A stretch of DNA of 64,000 nucleotides. Origin: Bacteroidales bacterium WCE2004 (GTDB lineage: Bacteria; Bacteroidota; Bacteroidia; Bacteroidales; UBA932). Numbering within the stretch: the stretch's first letter is position 1; each line of letters starts with the position of its first letter. Shown in pieces: positions 37,961-45,116 of the stretch. The stretch lies in NCBI GenBank assembly GCA_900167895.1, contig FUZR01000002.1, forward strand, positions 558,001 through 622,000, read 5' to 3'. The position numbers and the translations under genes are program-made. The notes beneath the pieces are model-generated. The model was not told where the DNA came from. It did no database searches and worked only from the letters and a program-made list of their open reading frames with translations.

Positions 37961-38821
37961 ATGGCTGACAACCACATCGTCATCATGGCCGGAGGCATCG
38001 GCAGCCGGCTCTATCCTGTCAGCACCCCCGAACGGCCCAAGCAGTTCCTGGACCTGCTCGATTGCGGCAAGACCCTGATCCAGTTGACTTACGACCGCTT
38101 CCTGCGCACCGACCCCGACGCGCAGTTCTGGGTGGTCACCTCCGCCAACTACACCCATTTCATCCGGGAGCAGCTGCCAGGCATCCCCGAGGACCACATC
38201 CTCGCCGAGCCGGAAGCGCGCAACACGGCCCCCTGCATCGCCTATGCCTGCTGGAAGATCCGCCACAAAGACCCGCAGGCCAACATCGTCGTGACGCCGT
38301 CCGACGCCTACGTCCCCGACTACGACGCCTTCGCCGCCACGATGCGTACGGCGCTGGACTTCACCGCCACGCGTTCCGCCATCGTGTGCGTGGGCATCAA
38401 CCCGACCTACCCGCACACCGGCTACGGCTACATCCACGCCCCGGGCGCCACGGACGGCATCGTCAAGGTCGCTTCTTTCAAGGAGAAACCCTCGCTGGAA
38501 GTGGCGCAGGCCTACCTCGACGAAGGCGGCTACTTCTGGAACGCCGGCATCTTCGTCTGGAACGTCGCCACCATCGAGGCGGAGTTGCGCCGCTACGCCC
38601 CGCAGATCTGCGGCGTGATGGACGCGCTCGCGCCCGCCCTCTTCACGCCCGCCGAGCCTGCCGAGCTCGCGCGCCTCTTCCCCACCTGCGAGAAGATCTC
38701 GATCGACTATGCCGTGATGGAGAAATCCGACGACGTGCACATGATTCCGGGCCACTGGATGTGGAGCGATCTGGGCAGTTTCGAGGCGATCGAAAAAATA
38801 ACCGGAAAAAAGTTGAAATAA
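37961..38821 (+). CDS. manC: Mannose-1-phosphate guanylyltransferase (GDP-mannose pyrophosphorylase)
   Basis: This enzyme makes GDP-mannose from mannose-1-phosphate and GTP for surface polysaccharides and glycoprotein glycans. The 286-residue protein opens with the nucleotidyltransferase signature MAGGIGSRLYPVSTPERPKQFLDL. It also contains AEPEARNTAPCIAYA, VVTPSDAYV, FKEKPSLEVAQAYL, YFWNAGIFVW and PGHWMWSDLGSFEAI. It is the short form without a fused isomerase. The stop codon directly precedes the tRNA promoter. Its pairing with a LytTR regulator is unusual and suggests control of glycan precursor supply. Confidence 0.92.
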   Translation: MADNHIVIMAGGIGSRLYPVSTPERPKQFLDLLDCGKTLIQLTYDRFLRTDPDAQFWVVTSANYTHFIREQLPGIPEDHILAEPEARNTAPCIAYACWKIRHKDPQANIVVTPSDAYVPDYDAFAATMRTALDFTATRSAIVCVGINPTYPHTGYGYIHAPGATDGIVKVASFKEKPSLEVAQAYLDEGGYFWNAGIFVWNVATIEAELRRYAPQICGVMDALAPALFTPAEPAELARLFPTCEKISIDYAVMEKSDDVHMIPGHWMWSDLGSFEAIEKITGKKLK

Positions 38822-38822
38822 A

Positions 38823-38854
38823 TTTGGAGAATTCAGAAGAAAGCAATACCTTTG
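38823..38854 (+). promoter_or_regulatory. Promoter of the tRNA-Lys pair
   Basis: TTTG (38823-38826), 20 nt, TACCTTTG (38847-38854). It is an exact match to the Bacteroidetes consensus, starting one base after the manC stop and ending 16 bases before the first tRNA. Confidence 0.8.
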
Positions 38855-38870
38855 CAATCCCAAAACGGAG

Positions 38871-38943
38871 GACTCGTTAGCTCAGTTGGTAGAGCACAAC
38901 ACTTTTAATGTTGGGGTCTCGGGTTCGAGCCCCGAACGGGTCA
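38871..38943 (+). tRNA. tRNA-Lys (anticodon TTT)
   Basis: Cloverleaf of 73 nt: acceptor GACTCGT with ACGGGTC, D-arm GCTCAGTTGGTAGAGC, anticodon stem CAACA/TGTTG with loop CTTTTAA (anticodon 38904-38906), and T-arm with GGTTCGAGCCC. No CCA is encoded after the discriminator base, so the end must be added after processing. Confidence 0.97.
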
Positions 38944-38975
38944 CAAAAGTGAAACGAGCTTTCGTTTGAAATATT

Positions 38976-39048
38976 GCTTCCTTAGCTCAGTTGGTAGAGC
39001 ACCTGACTCTTAATCAGGGTGTCTAGGGTTCGAGCCCCTAAGGGAGCA
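38976..39048 (+). tRNA. tRNA-Lys (anticodon CTT)
   Basis: Cloverleaf of 73 nt: acceptor GCTTCCT with AGGGAGC, D-arm GCTCAGTTGGTAGAGC, anticodon stem CCTGA/TCAGG with loop CTCTTAA (anticodon 39009-39011), T-arm GGTTCGAGCCC. CCA is not encoded. It lies 32 bases after the first tRNA and shares its promoter and terminator. Confidence 0.97.
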
Positions 39049-39051
39049 CTC

Positions 39052-39085
39052 AAAAGGCCTCACAGCAATGCTGCGAGGCCTTTTT
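39052..39085 (+). terminator. Rho-independent terminator of the tRNA operon
   Basis: AAAAGGCCTC (39052-39061) pairs with GAGGCCTTTT (39075-39084), with an inner CAGC/GCTG pairing, followed by T. Confidence 0.88.
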
Positions 39086-39106
39086 CGTACTCCCGGTTCC
39101 CTTATG

Positions 39107-39126
39107 CCGAGGGGTGTTCCCCTCGG
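39107..39126. repeat. Perfect GC-rich hairpin downstream of the tRNAs
   Basis: CCGAGGGG (39107-39114) and CCCCTCGG (39119-39126) around TGTT. There is no T-tract, so it is probably not a terminator. Confidence 0.5.
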
Positions 39127-39204
39127 GCTGCCCCGGTCGCTTCGCTCCGAGACCTCGTTCTGCCGTCAGGAGCATCGGATCCACTGATATAAACAGATAA
39201 AAAT

Positions 39205-39236
39205 GTTGTTTAATTGCGGTTGAATGAGTATATTTG
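39205..39236 (+). promoter_or_regulatory. Promoter 4 nt upstream of the small peptide gene
   Basis: GTTG (39205-39208), 20 nt, TATATTTG (39229-39236). The ATG at 39241 follows after only four bases, predicting a leaderless mRNA. Confidence 0.55.
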
Positions 39237-39240
39237 AGGT

Positions 39241-39348
39241 ATGGAAAATTCCATCAAAAACAACTACGAAGCTCCCCGCACGGAAGTCCTGGAGCTCGAA
39301 CAGGAAGGCCTCGTCTGCATAAGCGGACAGTGGGGTCTTATCGACTGA
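39241..39348 (+). CDS. 35-residue peptide of the Bacteroidales YEAP..EV type
   Basis: A small open frame encoding MENSIKNNYEAPRTEVLELE and ending CISGQWGLID. The pattern (a short polar start, YEAP, EV, then a hydrophobic/acidic stretch, a Cys and SG) is shared with the 48-residue peptide at 59353-59499 (YEAPSVEVVDVV, then IIAASG). I recall similar short Bacteroidales proteins without known function. Support comes from a good promoter and from the motif shared with the second peptide. It has no signal peptide. No lipoprotein or fimbrillin gene follows directly on the same strand; the next feature is a decayed minus-strand gene. Confidence 0.55.
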   Translation: MENSIKNNYEAPRTEVLELEQEGLVCISGQWGLID

Positions 39349-39368
39349 TCGAGCGTTCCCTCCCTTAA

Positions 39369-39627
39369 TTATTTCAGATACGGTTTCAGGTCGGACCAGC
39401 GGACGGCCAGTTCGATTGCGCCCATCGCATAGGGTGCGATCTCGTAGGGATTGTAGGTCCGACTCGGACACGGTCTCGCCCGTGGTCAGGTCGAAGACAT
39501 TGTTGATGACGCCATACATCCCGTGGGCGCCGCCGGTGTAGTCCGAGTAGGTGGCGCTGTAGGTCTGCAGGTGACGGGACTTGCAGGCGGTCGTGAATCG
39601 CCCTTCGCGCTGGAACTCGAAATGGAA
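39369..39627 (-). pseudogene. Truncated, internally deleted copy of the DUF3298 lipoprotein gene
   Basis: Read on the minus strand, this encodes FHFEFQREGRFTTACKSR...YTGGAHGMYGVINNVFDLTTGE...VSESDL, then after a frame change TYNPYEIAPYAMGAIELAV...WSDLKPYLK and a stop. These match the middle and end of the intact gene at 41320-42069. The first ~110 codons are absent, including the lipoprotein signal. Relative to the intact gene 155 bases are missing between two GGACCT copies, which shifts the frame. It is therefore a dead paralogue in the same orientation, about 2 kb from its source. Confidence 0.85.
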
Positions 39628-39680
39628 CCGCCAGGCAGCAAGCGCTCCGTTTTCGCAACCATCTCTCTTACAACCAATTA

Positions 39681-39718
39681 CAATTTTGCTTAGGGGAAAA
39701 ATCCCCAAAGCAAAATCA
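39681..39718 (-). repeat. 38-bp imperfect palindromic repeat, copy 2 (inverted)
   Basis: The arms CAATTTTGCTTAGGGGA and TCCCCAAAGCAAAATCA flank an A/T centre. Its reverse complement equals 15445-15482 at 36 of 38 positions. It lies about 54 bases beyond the broken end of the pseudogene, in a gap that shows no gene between 39628 and 39851. Confidence 0.75.
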
Positions 39719-39797
39719 GAAAGGATTCATCTTCAGATACTTACAGAAACGGGGACTAATTGGGAATCAAGGAAAATGGCATGTAAGTGGGTAAAGG

Positions 39798-39829
39798 CTT
39801 GGGACAATCGGGAATAATGAATATATTTG
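39798..39829 (+). promoter_or_regulatory. Promoter of the small membrane protein gene
   Basis: CTTG (39798-39801), 20 nt, TATATTTG (39822-39829), ending 22 bases before the ATG at 39852. Confidence 0.55.
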
Positions 39830-39851
39830 ATCACAAAACACCAGGACGGTC

Positions 39852-40160
39852 ATGACAATACAGACACTCAGTATCATCTTTGGCGCCATCTTTCTGGTCT
39901 GGGCGCTTCTCGTCTGGCTTTTCGCCGGAGAAAAGTATATGAAATGGTTCCTGCGCTACCACAAGGAAGGGAATCATGACCTGAAAAGGTTCAAGCTTGT
40001 CCATGGTCTGATACTGTGCCTTACGGGACTGGTGTTCACCCTGATGAGCGGGCTGTGGGAAACGAAGATGTATATCCCCCTGCTCCTGATCGCAGTCTCG
40101 GCCTTTGTCCAGAATCTCCTGATCGACAAGTATTGCCGGAAACCGAAGTCGGACGACTAA
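39852..40160 (+). CDS. Small integral membrane protein of unknown function
   Basis: The 102-residue product has three hydrophobic segments (about 7-24 LSIIFGAIFLVWALLVWLF, 50-68 LVHGLILCLTGLVFTLM, 73-92 MYIPLLLIAVSAFVQNLLI) separated by short charged loops (KYMKWFLRYHKEGNHDLKRF), and a basic/acidic tail (CRKPKSDD). It might belong to a DUF3784-like group, but I cannot confirm this. It has its own promoter and is followed after 34 bases by the TPR protein gene, with which it may be co-transcribed. Confidence 0.65.
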   Translation: MTIQTLSIIFGAIFLVWALLVWLFAGEKYMKWFLRYHKEGNHDLKRFKLVHGLILCLTGLVFTLMSGLWETKMYIPLLLIAVSAFVQNLLIDKYCRKPKSDD

Positions 40161-40194
40161 AACCACGGAATCAATCATCTAATTTAATAACACT

Positions 40195-41256
40195 ATGAAA
40201 AAAATCTTTTTACTCCTCATCCTGTCTGTCTTTTCCCTGTCAGCCCTGGCGCAGGACTTCACCGAAGAAGAAGGAGACCTCATCAGACAAGCCTATGAGT
40301 ATTCGGACAGCGGACGGGAAGACGAAGCCATCGCCATCTATGACGGACTGATCAAGAAGCATCCGGACATCTCCGGCCTGAAATTCGAGAAAGCCTACTG
40401 TCTCTACAAGAAGGAAGAATACAAGGCTGCCTACAAGATCCTAAAGGCTACCTTGTCCGCGAAGGACGTCAAACCGGAGTTCTTCGCCGTGGCAGGCAAC
40501 TGCCAGGATATGATGGGGCAGCCCGACAAGGCCCTGAAGACCTACCAGGAAGGGCTCAAGCGTTTCCCCGAATCGGGTTACCTCCACCTGGAGACCGGTA
40601 ATGTCCTGATCGCCCATAACCATACGCAGGAGGGCATCGAGTGCTATGAGCAAGGCATCAAGGCCGATCCGACCTTCGCATCCAACTACTACCGCGCCGC
40701 CCAGTTCCTCATCGACGACCAACCCGTCAAGGGCATCATCTACGCGGAGATGCACAATCTCCTCTATGACCCCAACGGCCCGCGCTGGGCAGAGATCAGC
40801 AAGGCACTGTACGACGCCTACAACGCCAATATCCATTTCGAGGCCGACACCGTACGGACCACGTTCGCACGCGACCGGAACATCTTCATCGACATCAATG
40901 CCATCAACAAAGCCGACGCGCTTCTCAAAGCCCTGGCGCCGGCAGCTCAAGAGATCAAGTTCAGCGACGCCATGGAAGCGTCCATAGATGCGGAAGCCCT
41001 GAAAGCCGCCGGCGGGCAGCTCACCCTCGCCGAGCTTTCCGCCATCCGCCGGCGTTTCCTGGAGAATTTCGACGCCGATGAGCAGGAGAAGTACCCCGTA
41101 TTCGCTTACCAGAAGCATATCCTGGACGGCGGCCATTGGGAAGCCTACAATATGTGGTTGCTGCGCGAAGGCCGGCCGGACGAATATATGGCCTGGTTGC
41201 AGGACGACGCAGACGCCCTCGAGGCCCTCTTCAAGTTCCTCTGGACCTCTGAATAA
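40195..41256 (+). CDS. Secreted tetratricopeptide-repeat protein
   Basis: The 353-residue protein has a Sec signal peptide (MKKIFLLLILSVFSLSALAQ) and TPR-like helix pairs in its N-terminal half (AIAIYDGLIKKHPDISGLKFEKAY, YKAAYKILKATL, DKALKTYQEGLKRFP, GIECYEQGIKADPTFASNYY). The C-terminal half has no recognised motif. TPR proteins are usually scaffolds for periplasmic or outer-membrane complexes; no partner can be named. It ends just before a terminator shared with the convergent DUF3298 gene. Confidence 0.75.
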   Translation: MKKIFLLLILSVFSLSALAQDFTEEEGDLIRQAYEYSDSGREDEAIAIYDGLIKKHPDISGLKFEKAYCLYKKEEYKAAYKILKATLSAKDVKPEFFAVAGNCQDMMGQPDKALKTYQEGLKRFPESGYLHLETGNVLIAHNHTQEGIECYEQGIKADPTFASNYYRAAQFLIDDQPVKGIIYAEMHNLLYDPNGPRWAEISKALYDAYNANIHFEADTVRTTFARDRNIFIDINAINKADALLKALAPAAQEIKFSDAMEASIDAEALKAAGGQLTLAELSAIRRRFLENFDADEQEKYPVFAYQKHILDGGHWEAYNMWLLREGRPDEYMAWLQDDADALEALFKFLWTSE

Positions 41257-41260
41257 ACGG

Positions 41261-41291
41261 ACGCCCCGCAGCGATACTGCGGGGCGTTTTT
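41261..41291. terminator. Terminator between convergent TPR and DUF3298 genes
   Basis: ACGCCCCGCAG (41261-41271), loop CGATA, CTGCGGGGCGT (41277-41287), then T residues on the plus strand. Confidence 0.85.
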
Positions 41292-41319
41292 CTTACTGGC
41301 TGACATTCAATATCATGAT

Positions 41320-42069
41320 CTATTTCAGATAAGGTTTCAGGTCGGCCCAGCTGACCGTAAGCGAGATCGCGCCCACGGCGAAGGGGGCGATTTCGTAGGG
41401 ATTGTAGGTCCAGGTGACGCCTTCTTCCGACACGGCGAAATTGTCGTACGGCTCGGGCTGGCCGAAGACCATGTCCTCCTCCGCTCCGTTCTCCGCGAGC
41501 CAGGCGTCGAGCGCTTTCTTCAGCAGGGCCGTGACGCCTTCCTTGTAGCCGTCGGCGAAGAGGTCCGGCTCGGTCACGACCTCGCCGGTGGTCAGGTCGA
41601 AGACGTTGTTGATGATGCCGTACATCCCGTGGGCGCCGCCGGTGTAGTCGGAACAGGTGGCGGTATAGGTCTGCATGTTGCGGGACTTGCAGGCGGTCGT
41701 GAAGCGGCCTTCGCGCTTGAATTCGAAATGGAACAGCATCGCATTCTCCTCGTCGTAGCTGTCGTCTACGCTGAACTCGCCCAGCTGCTCCGCCACCCAC
41801 TGCCGGCAGGCGGCGGGGACGTCCGTCCGGCCGTCCGCCACGTCGAAGAGGATGTGCCCGGCCACGATGGACGCGTTGATCTTATCTTTCACCTCCTCGC
41901 CCACTCCGCCGGTCACGTAGTCGAACGCGCAGGAGACCTCGCAGCCGGCGTCGATGCCGGCGAGCTCGACGCTGTCCTCCAGCTCAAAGGTCTTGTACGT
42001 CAGTTCGCGGGAACAGCCCGCCGCCAGCAAGAGCAATGCGGAAAGGATGAAATAAGGTTTGCAGTTCAT
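41320..42069 (-). CDS. DUF3298 (RsiV-like) domain lipoprotein
   Basis: The 249-residue product has a lipoprotein signal (LLLLAAGC, C19) and, from about residue 100, a DUF3298-type region with SDYTGGAHGMYG and NVFDLTTGEVV, ending with YNPYEIAPFAVG. The same domain occurs in the anti-sigma factor RsiV, where it binds lysozyme; whether this free-standing lipoprotein binds lysozyme is unknown. The ATG is five bases after a -7 box. A decayed second copy lies at 39369-39627, showing that the gene was duplicated locally. Confidence 0.82.
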   Translation of the reverse strand: MNCKPYFILSALLLLAAGCSRELTYKTFELEDSVELAGIDAGCEVSCAFDYVTGGVGEEVKDKINASIVAGHILFDVADGRTDVPAACRQWVAEQLGEFSVDDSYDEENAMLFHFEFKREGRFTTACKSRNMQTYTATCSDYTGGAHGMYGIINNVFDLTTGEVVTEPDLFADGYKEGVTALLKKALDAWLAENGAEEDMVFGQPEPYDNFAVSEEGVTWTYNPYEIAPFAVGAISLTVSWADLKPYLK

Positions 42070-42074
42070 ATTTA

Positions 42075-42082
42075 CAAATATA
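42075..42082 (-). promoter_or_regulatory. -7 box five bases before the DUF3298 start
   Basis: TATATTTG on the minus strand, then five bases, then ATG. It predicts a leaderless mRNA. A clear -33 element is not seen. Confidence 0.5.
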
Positions 42083-42126
42083 TTGAAATAATCTTGTATC
42101 TTTACTTACTCCAAAAACCAATCTGC

Positions 42127-44127
42127 ATGAAATTCCGTTGCTTCCTTGCCGCGCTGCTTGCGGCGCTCCCCCTCTGCCTTGCGGCCGCGCCGCGCCACTA
42201 CGAGCTGCGCTCCCCCGACGGGCGCCTGTGCGTCGGCATCGACGCCGCCCCCACCCTCCAATACACCCTGAGCTACGACGGGCAGGCCGTCCTCGCCCCC
42301 TCCGCGCTGGCACTGGAGCTGGGCGACGGCAGCCGCTACGACGCCTCCGTGCGCTTCGAGAAGGCCATCCTCAGCTCCGTGGACGAGACCATTTCCGCGA
42401 CCGTCTACAAGCGCGCACAGGTGCGCGACCATTATAACCAGCTGACACTCCGCTACAAGACCTTCGACGTGGTGGTGCGCGCCTACGACGCGGGCATGGC
42501 CTGGCGCTTCGTGTCCCGCTCCCGCAAAGATTTCATCGTCAAGGACGAATGCGCCGAGTTCCGCTTCGCCGAAGACGTCGAGGCGACGGTCCCCTACGTC
42601 GTCCAGGACGCGCCGACCGAGCCTTTCCTCAACTCCTTCGAGGCCTACTACGACATCCATCCGCTCAGCGGCTGGAAAGAGGGCCAGAAGGCCTTCCTGC
42701 CCGTCTCCTTCAAGACGCAGGCCGGCCTGCGCGTCAACGTGACCGAGTCTGACCTGGTCAATTATCCCGGCATGTACCTCCGGCCTGCCGGCGGCACCGC
42801 CGTCCGCGGCCTCTTCGCCCCCTACCCCAGGCTCATCGAGCAGGACGGCTACAACAAGCTGCAGGGCATCGTGCGCACCACCGAGGACTACATCGCGAAG
42901 CAGCCCGCCGGCGCGGCCCTGCCCTGGCGCATCGTGGCCGTGGCCGCGGATGACCGCCAGCTGCTGGACAGCGACCTGGTATGGCAGCTGGGCCGCCCCG
43001 CGCAGGGCGACTGGAGCTGGGTCAAGCCCGGCAAGGTGGCCTGGGACTGGTGGAACGACTGGAACCTCTACGGCGTGGACTTCAAGACCGGTGTCAACAC
43101 GCAGACCTATAAATACTACATCGACTTCGCCGCCGCACAGGGCGTCGAATACGTGATCCTGGACGAAGGCTGGGCCGTCAAGTACAAGGCCGACCTCTTC
43201 CAGGTGGTCCCGGAGATCGACCTGCAGGAGATCGTGGACTACGCCAACGCCAAAGGCGTCGGCATCATCCTCTGGGCCGGCTACTGGGCCATGGACCGCG
43301 ACCTCGAGGCCGTGTGCCGGCACTACGCCGGGATGGGCGTCAAAGGTTTCAAGGTGGACTTCATGAACCGCGACGACCAGGTGATGGTGGACTTCTTCCG
43401 CCGCGCCGCCGAGACCGGCGCCCGCTACCACCTGCTGATGGACTTCCACGGCGCCTTCAAGCCCAGCGGCATGCAGCGCCCCTATCCCAACGTAGTCAAC
43501 CACGAAGGCGTGGCCGGCCTGGAGCAGATGAAATGGGCGCAGCCGCATGTGGACCAGGTCACCTACGACGTCCAGATCCCCTTCATCCGCATGTTCGCCG
43601 GCCCGATGGACTACACGCAGGGCGCGATGCGCAACGCCACCCGCGGCAACTTCCGGGCGGTCAATTCCGAACCGATGAGCCAGGGCACCCGCTGCCGCCA
43701 GCTGGCGGAATACGTCATCTTCGAGGCGCCGCTCACGATGCTCTGCGACTCCCCGTCCAACTATCTCGCGGAGCCGGAATGCCTGCAGTGGATGGCGGCC
43801 GTGCCGACCGTCTGGGACGAGACCGTGGCGCTGGCCGGCCAGGTCGGCGACTACGCCGCCATCGCCCGCCGCAAGGGCGCTGACTGGTACGTGGGCGCGC
43901 TGACCGACTGGTCGGCCCGCGAACTGGAGCTGGACCTGTCGGCCTTCCTGCCGGCAGGCAGCTACAGCGTGGAGATTTTCCGCGACGGGCCCAATGCCGC
44001 CCGCGCCGCCCGCGACTATGTCCGCGAGCTGCAGACCGTCCGCGTGGACGCGGCGCAGCACACGCTGAAGGCCGCGATGGCCCCCGGCGGCGGCTGGACC
44101 GCGAAATTCACCCGCGTGGGCGAATAA
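42127..44127 (+). CDS. GH97 family glycoside hydrolase, probably retaining (alpha-galactosidase-like)
   Basis: The 666-residue enzyme has a signal peptide (1-20), an N-terminal beta-sandwich (about 25-290), a TIM barrel (about 305-575; VEYVILDEGWAVKY, GIILWAGYW) and a C-terminal beta domain. GH97 contains inverting alpha-glucosidases (SusB) and retaining alpha-galactosidases; retaining members use an Asp nucleophile. Here D411 in GVKGFKVDFM and E460 in NVVNHEGVAGLE fit the retaining pair, so an alpha-galactosidase-like activity is inferred. The long frame upstream of 42127 is not used because the signal peptide starts there. A weak TATCTTTA -7 box lies at 42097-42104. Confidence 0.88.
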   Translation: MKFRCFLAALLAALPLCLAAAPRHYELRSPDGRLCVGIDAAPTLQYTLSYDGQAVLAPSALALELGDGSRYDASVRFEKAILSSVDETISATVYKRAQVRDHYNQLTLRYKTFDVVVRAYDAGMAWRFVSRSRKDFIVKDECAEFRFAEDVEATVPYVVQDAPTEPFLNSFEAYYDIHPLSGWKEGQKAFLPVSFKTQAGLRVNVTESDLVNYPGMYLRPAGGTAVRGLFAPYPRLIEQDGYNKLQGIVRTTEDYIAKQPAGAALPWRIVAVAADDRQLLDSDLVWQLGRPAQGDWSWVKPGKVAWDWWNDWNLYGVDFKTGVNTQTYKYYIDFAAAQGVEYVILDEGWAVKYKADLFQVVPEIDLQEIVDYANAKGVGIILWAGYWAMDRDLEAVCRHYAGMGVKGFKVDFMNRDDQVMVDFFRRAAETGARYHLLMDFHGAFKPSGMQRPYPNVVNHEGVAGLEQMKWAQPHVDQVTYDVQIPFIRMFAGPMDYTQGAMRNATRGNFRAVNSEPMSQGTRCRQLAEYVIFEAPLTMLCDSPSNYLAEPECLQWMAAVPTVWDETVALAGQVGDYAAIARRKGADWYVGALTDWSARELELDLSAFLPAGSYSVEIFRDGPNAARAARDYVRELQTVRVDAAQHTLKAAMAPGGGWTAKFTRVGE

Positions 44128-44145
44128 TTATTTCCGAAAGAAGAA

Positions 44146-44982
44146 TTATTTCGAGAGCCGGCTGAGCACCCAGTCGGCTTTTATCTTGTCGATGATGGCC
44201 GTGACCACGCGGTAGGCCGGGCTCTCCGCGGTGTAGACGGCCGGCACGGCGAACGCCACGCGCCCCTGGCGCTTGAGCTTCGCCGCCGTGGCCCGCTTCC
44301 GCTCGTTCTGCGGGTCGTAGACCGCGATCGAATGGCCGCCGAACATGCCCACGATCTTCATGCAGGGCACGTCCGTGTCTCCGTCGCCGAAATAGATCAT
44401 GTGCGTGAAGGGGATGCGTTTCTTGTCCTCGGCCATCGATTCGTTGACCTGCTTGTTGTCGCGGGCGCTGAAGATGCCCTTGCTGATCTTGAAGAGGAAC
44501 TGGGTCTTGGCGGTGTAGTCCACCGCGATGCCCGGCCACTCGGCCTCGCCGTTGGCGTCGTAGATGAAGGTTCCGGCGAAGATGTGCTTGAACTCGTGGG
44601 CGATCGGGCTGCCCTCGATGATCTCCTTGAGGCCCGAGGAATTGATGTAGTGCTCGATCCGCACGCCGTGCTCCTCGCCGTAGCGGTTGATCAGACGGAA
44701 CCACTCGCGCACGCCGTCGAACAGCTGGATGTTCTGCCCGAAGCGCTCGAAATCCTCGCGCCGCAGCTTGATGCCGTTGCGCTTCGCTTCGTCGAACATC
44801 AGTTTCATATACGAGAGGACGTTGGAGGCATCCTGGCCGATGGCGATGCTGTCGCTCATCCGCCAGAACTCGTCGGCCGTCTTGCCGACGGCCTGGATGA
44901 AGCCGAACTCCTGCATGTTGCCCGGAGAGAGCGTTCCGTCATAATCGTAAACGAGCGCGACAATCGGTTTTTTCTGGACCAT
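44146..44982 (-). CDS. HAD-superfamily phosphatase-like hydrolase
   Basis: The 278-residue cytoplasmic protein has HAD motif I DYDGTLSPG (D13 nucleophile, D15 acid/base), motif II near HYINSSGLKEII, a lysine motif around the KTQFLFKISKG region and motif IV YFGDGDTDVPCMK. An inserted cap lies between motifs I and II. These features indicate a phosphohydrolase; the substrate is not predictable. It converges with the GH97 gene (18 bases between stop codons) and is divergent from the acyl ligase at 45117. Confidence 0.82.
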   Translation of the reverse strand: MVQKKPIVALVYDYDGTLSPGNMQEFGFIQAVGKTADEFWRMSDSIAIGQDASNVLSYMKLMFDEAKRNGIKLRREDFERFGQNIQLFDGVREWFRLINRYGEEHGVRIEHYINSSGLKEIIEGSPIAHEFKHIFAGTFIYDANGEAEWPGIAVDYTAKTQFLFKISKGIFSARDNKQVNESMAEDKKRIPFTHMIYFGDGDTDVPCMKIVGMFGGHSIAVYDPQNERKRATAAKLKRQGRVAFAVPAVYTAESPAYRVVTAIIDKIKADWVLSRLSK

Positions 44983-45049
44983 AGTTCACCACATATTATA
45001 GCATTTCGCCCCAAATATCGTAAATATTCGCCACATACGCACACGCGGG

Positions 45050-45081
45050 ATTGGGAAAAAACCGGGATTCGGTTAAATTTG
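45050..45081 (+). promoter_or_regulatory. Promoter of the second acyl ligase
   Basis: ATTG (45050-45053), 20 nt, TAAATTTG (45074-45081), 35 bases before the ATG. Confidence 0.6.
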
Positions 45082-45116
45082 TATTCTCAGATTACTGAAA
45101 CAAACAAACCCAACCC

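Noticed and set aside
38976..39126. Possible phage/ICE attachment site at the tRNA-Lys 3' end
   Set aside because: No second copy of the tRNA end and no integrase or mobile genes were found downstream in the window.
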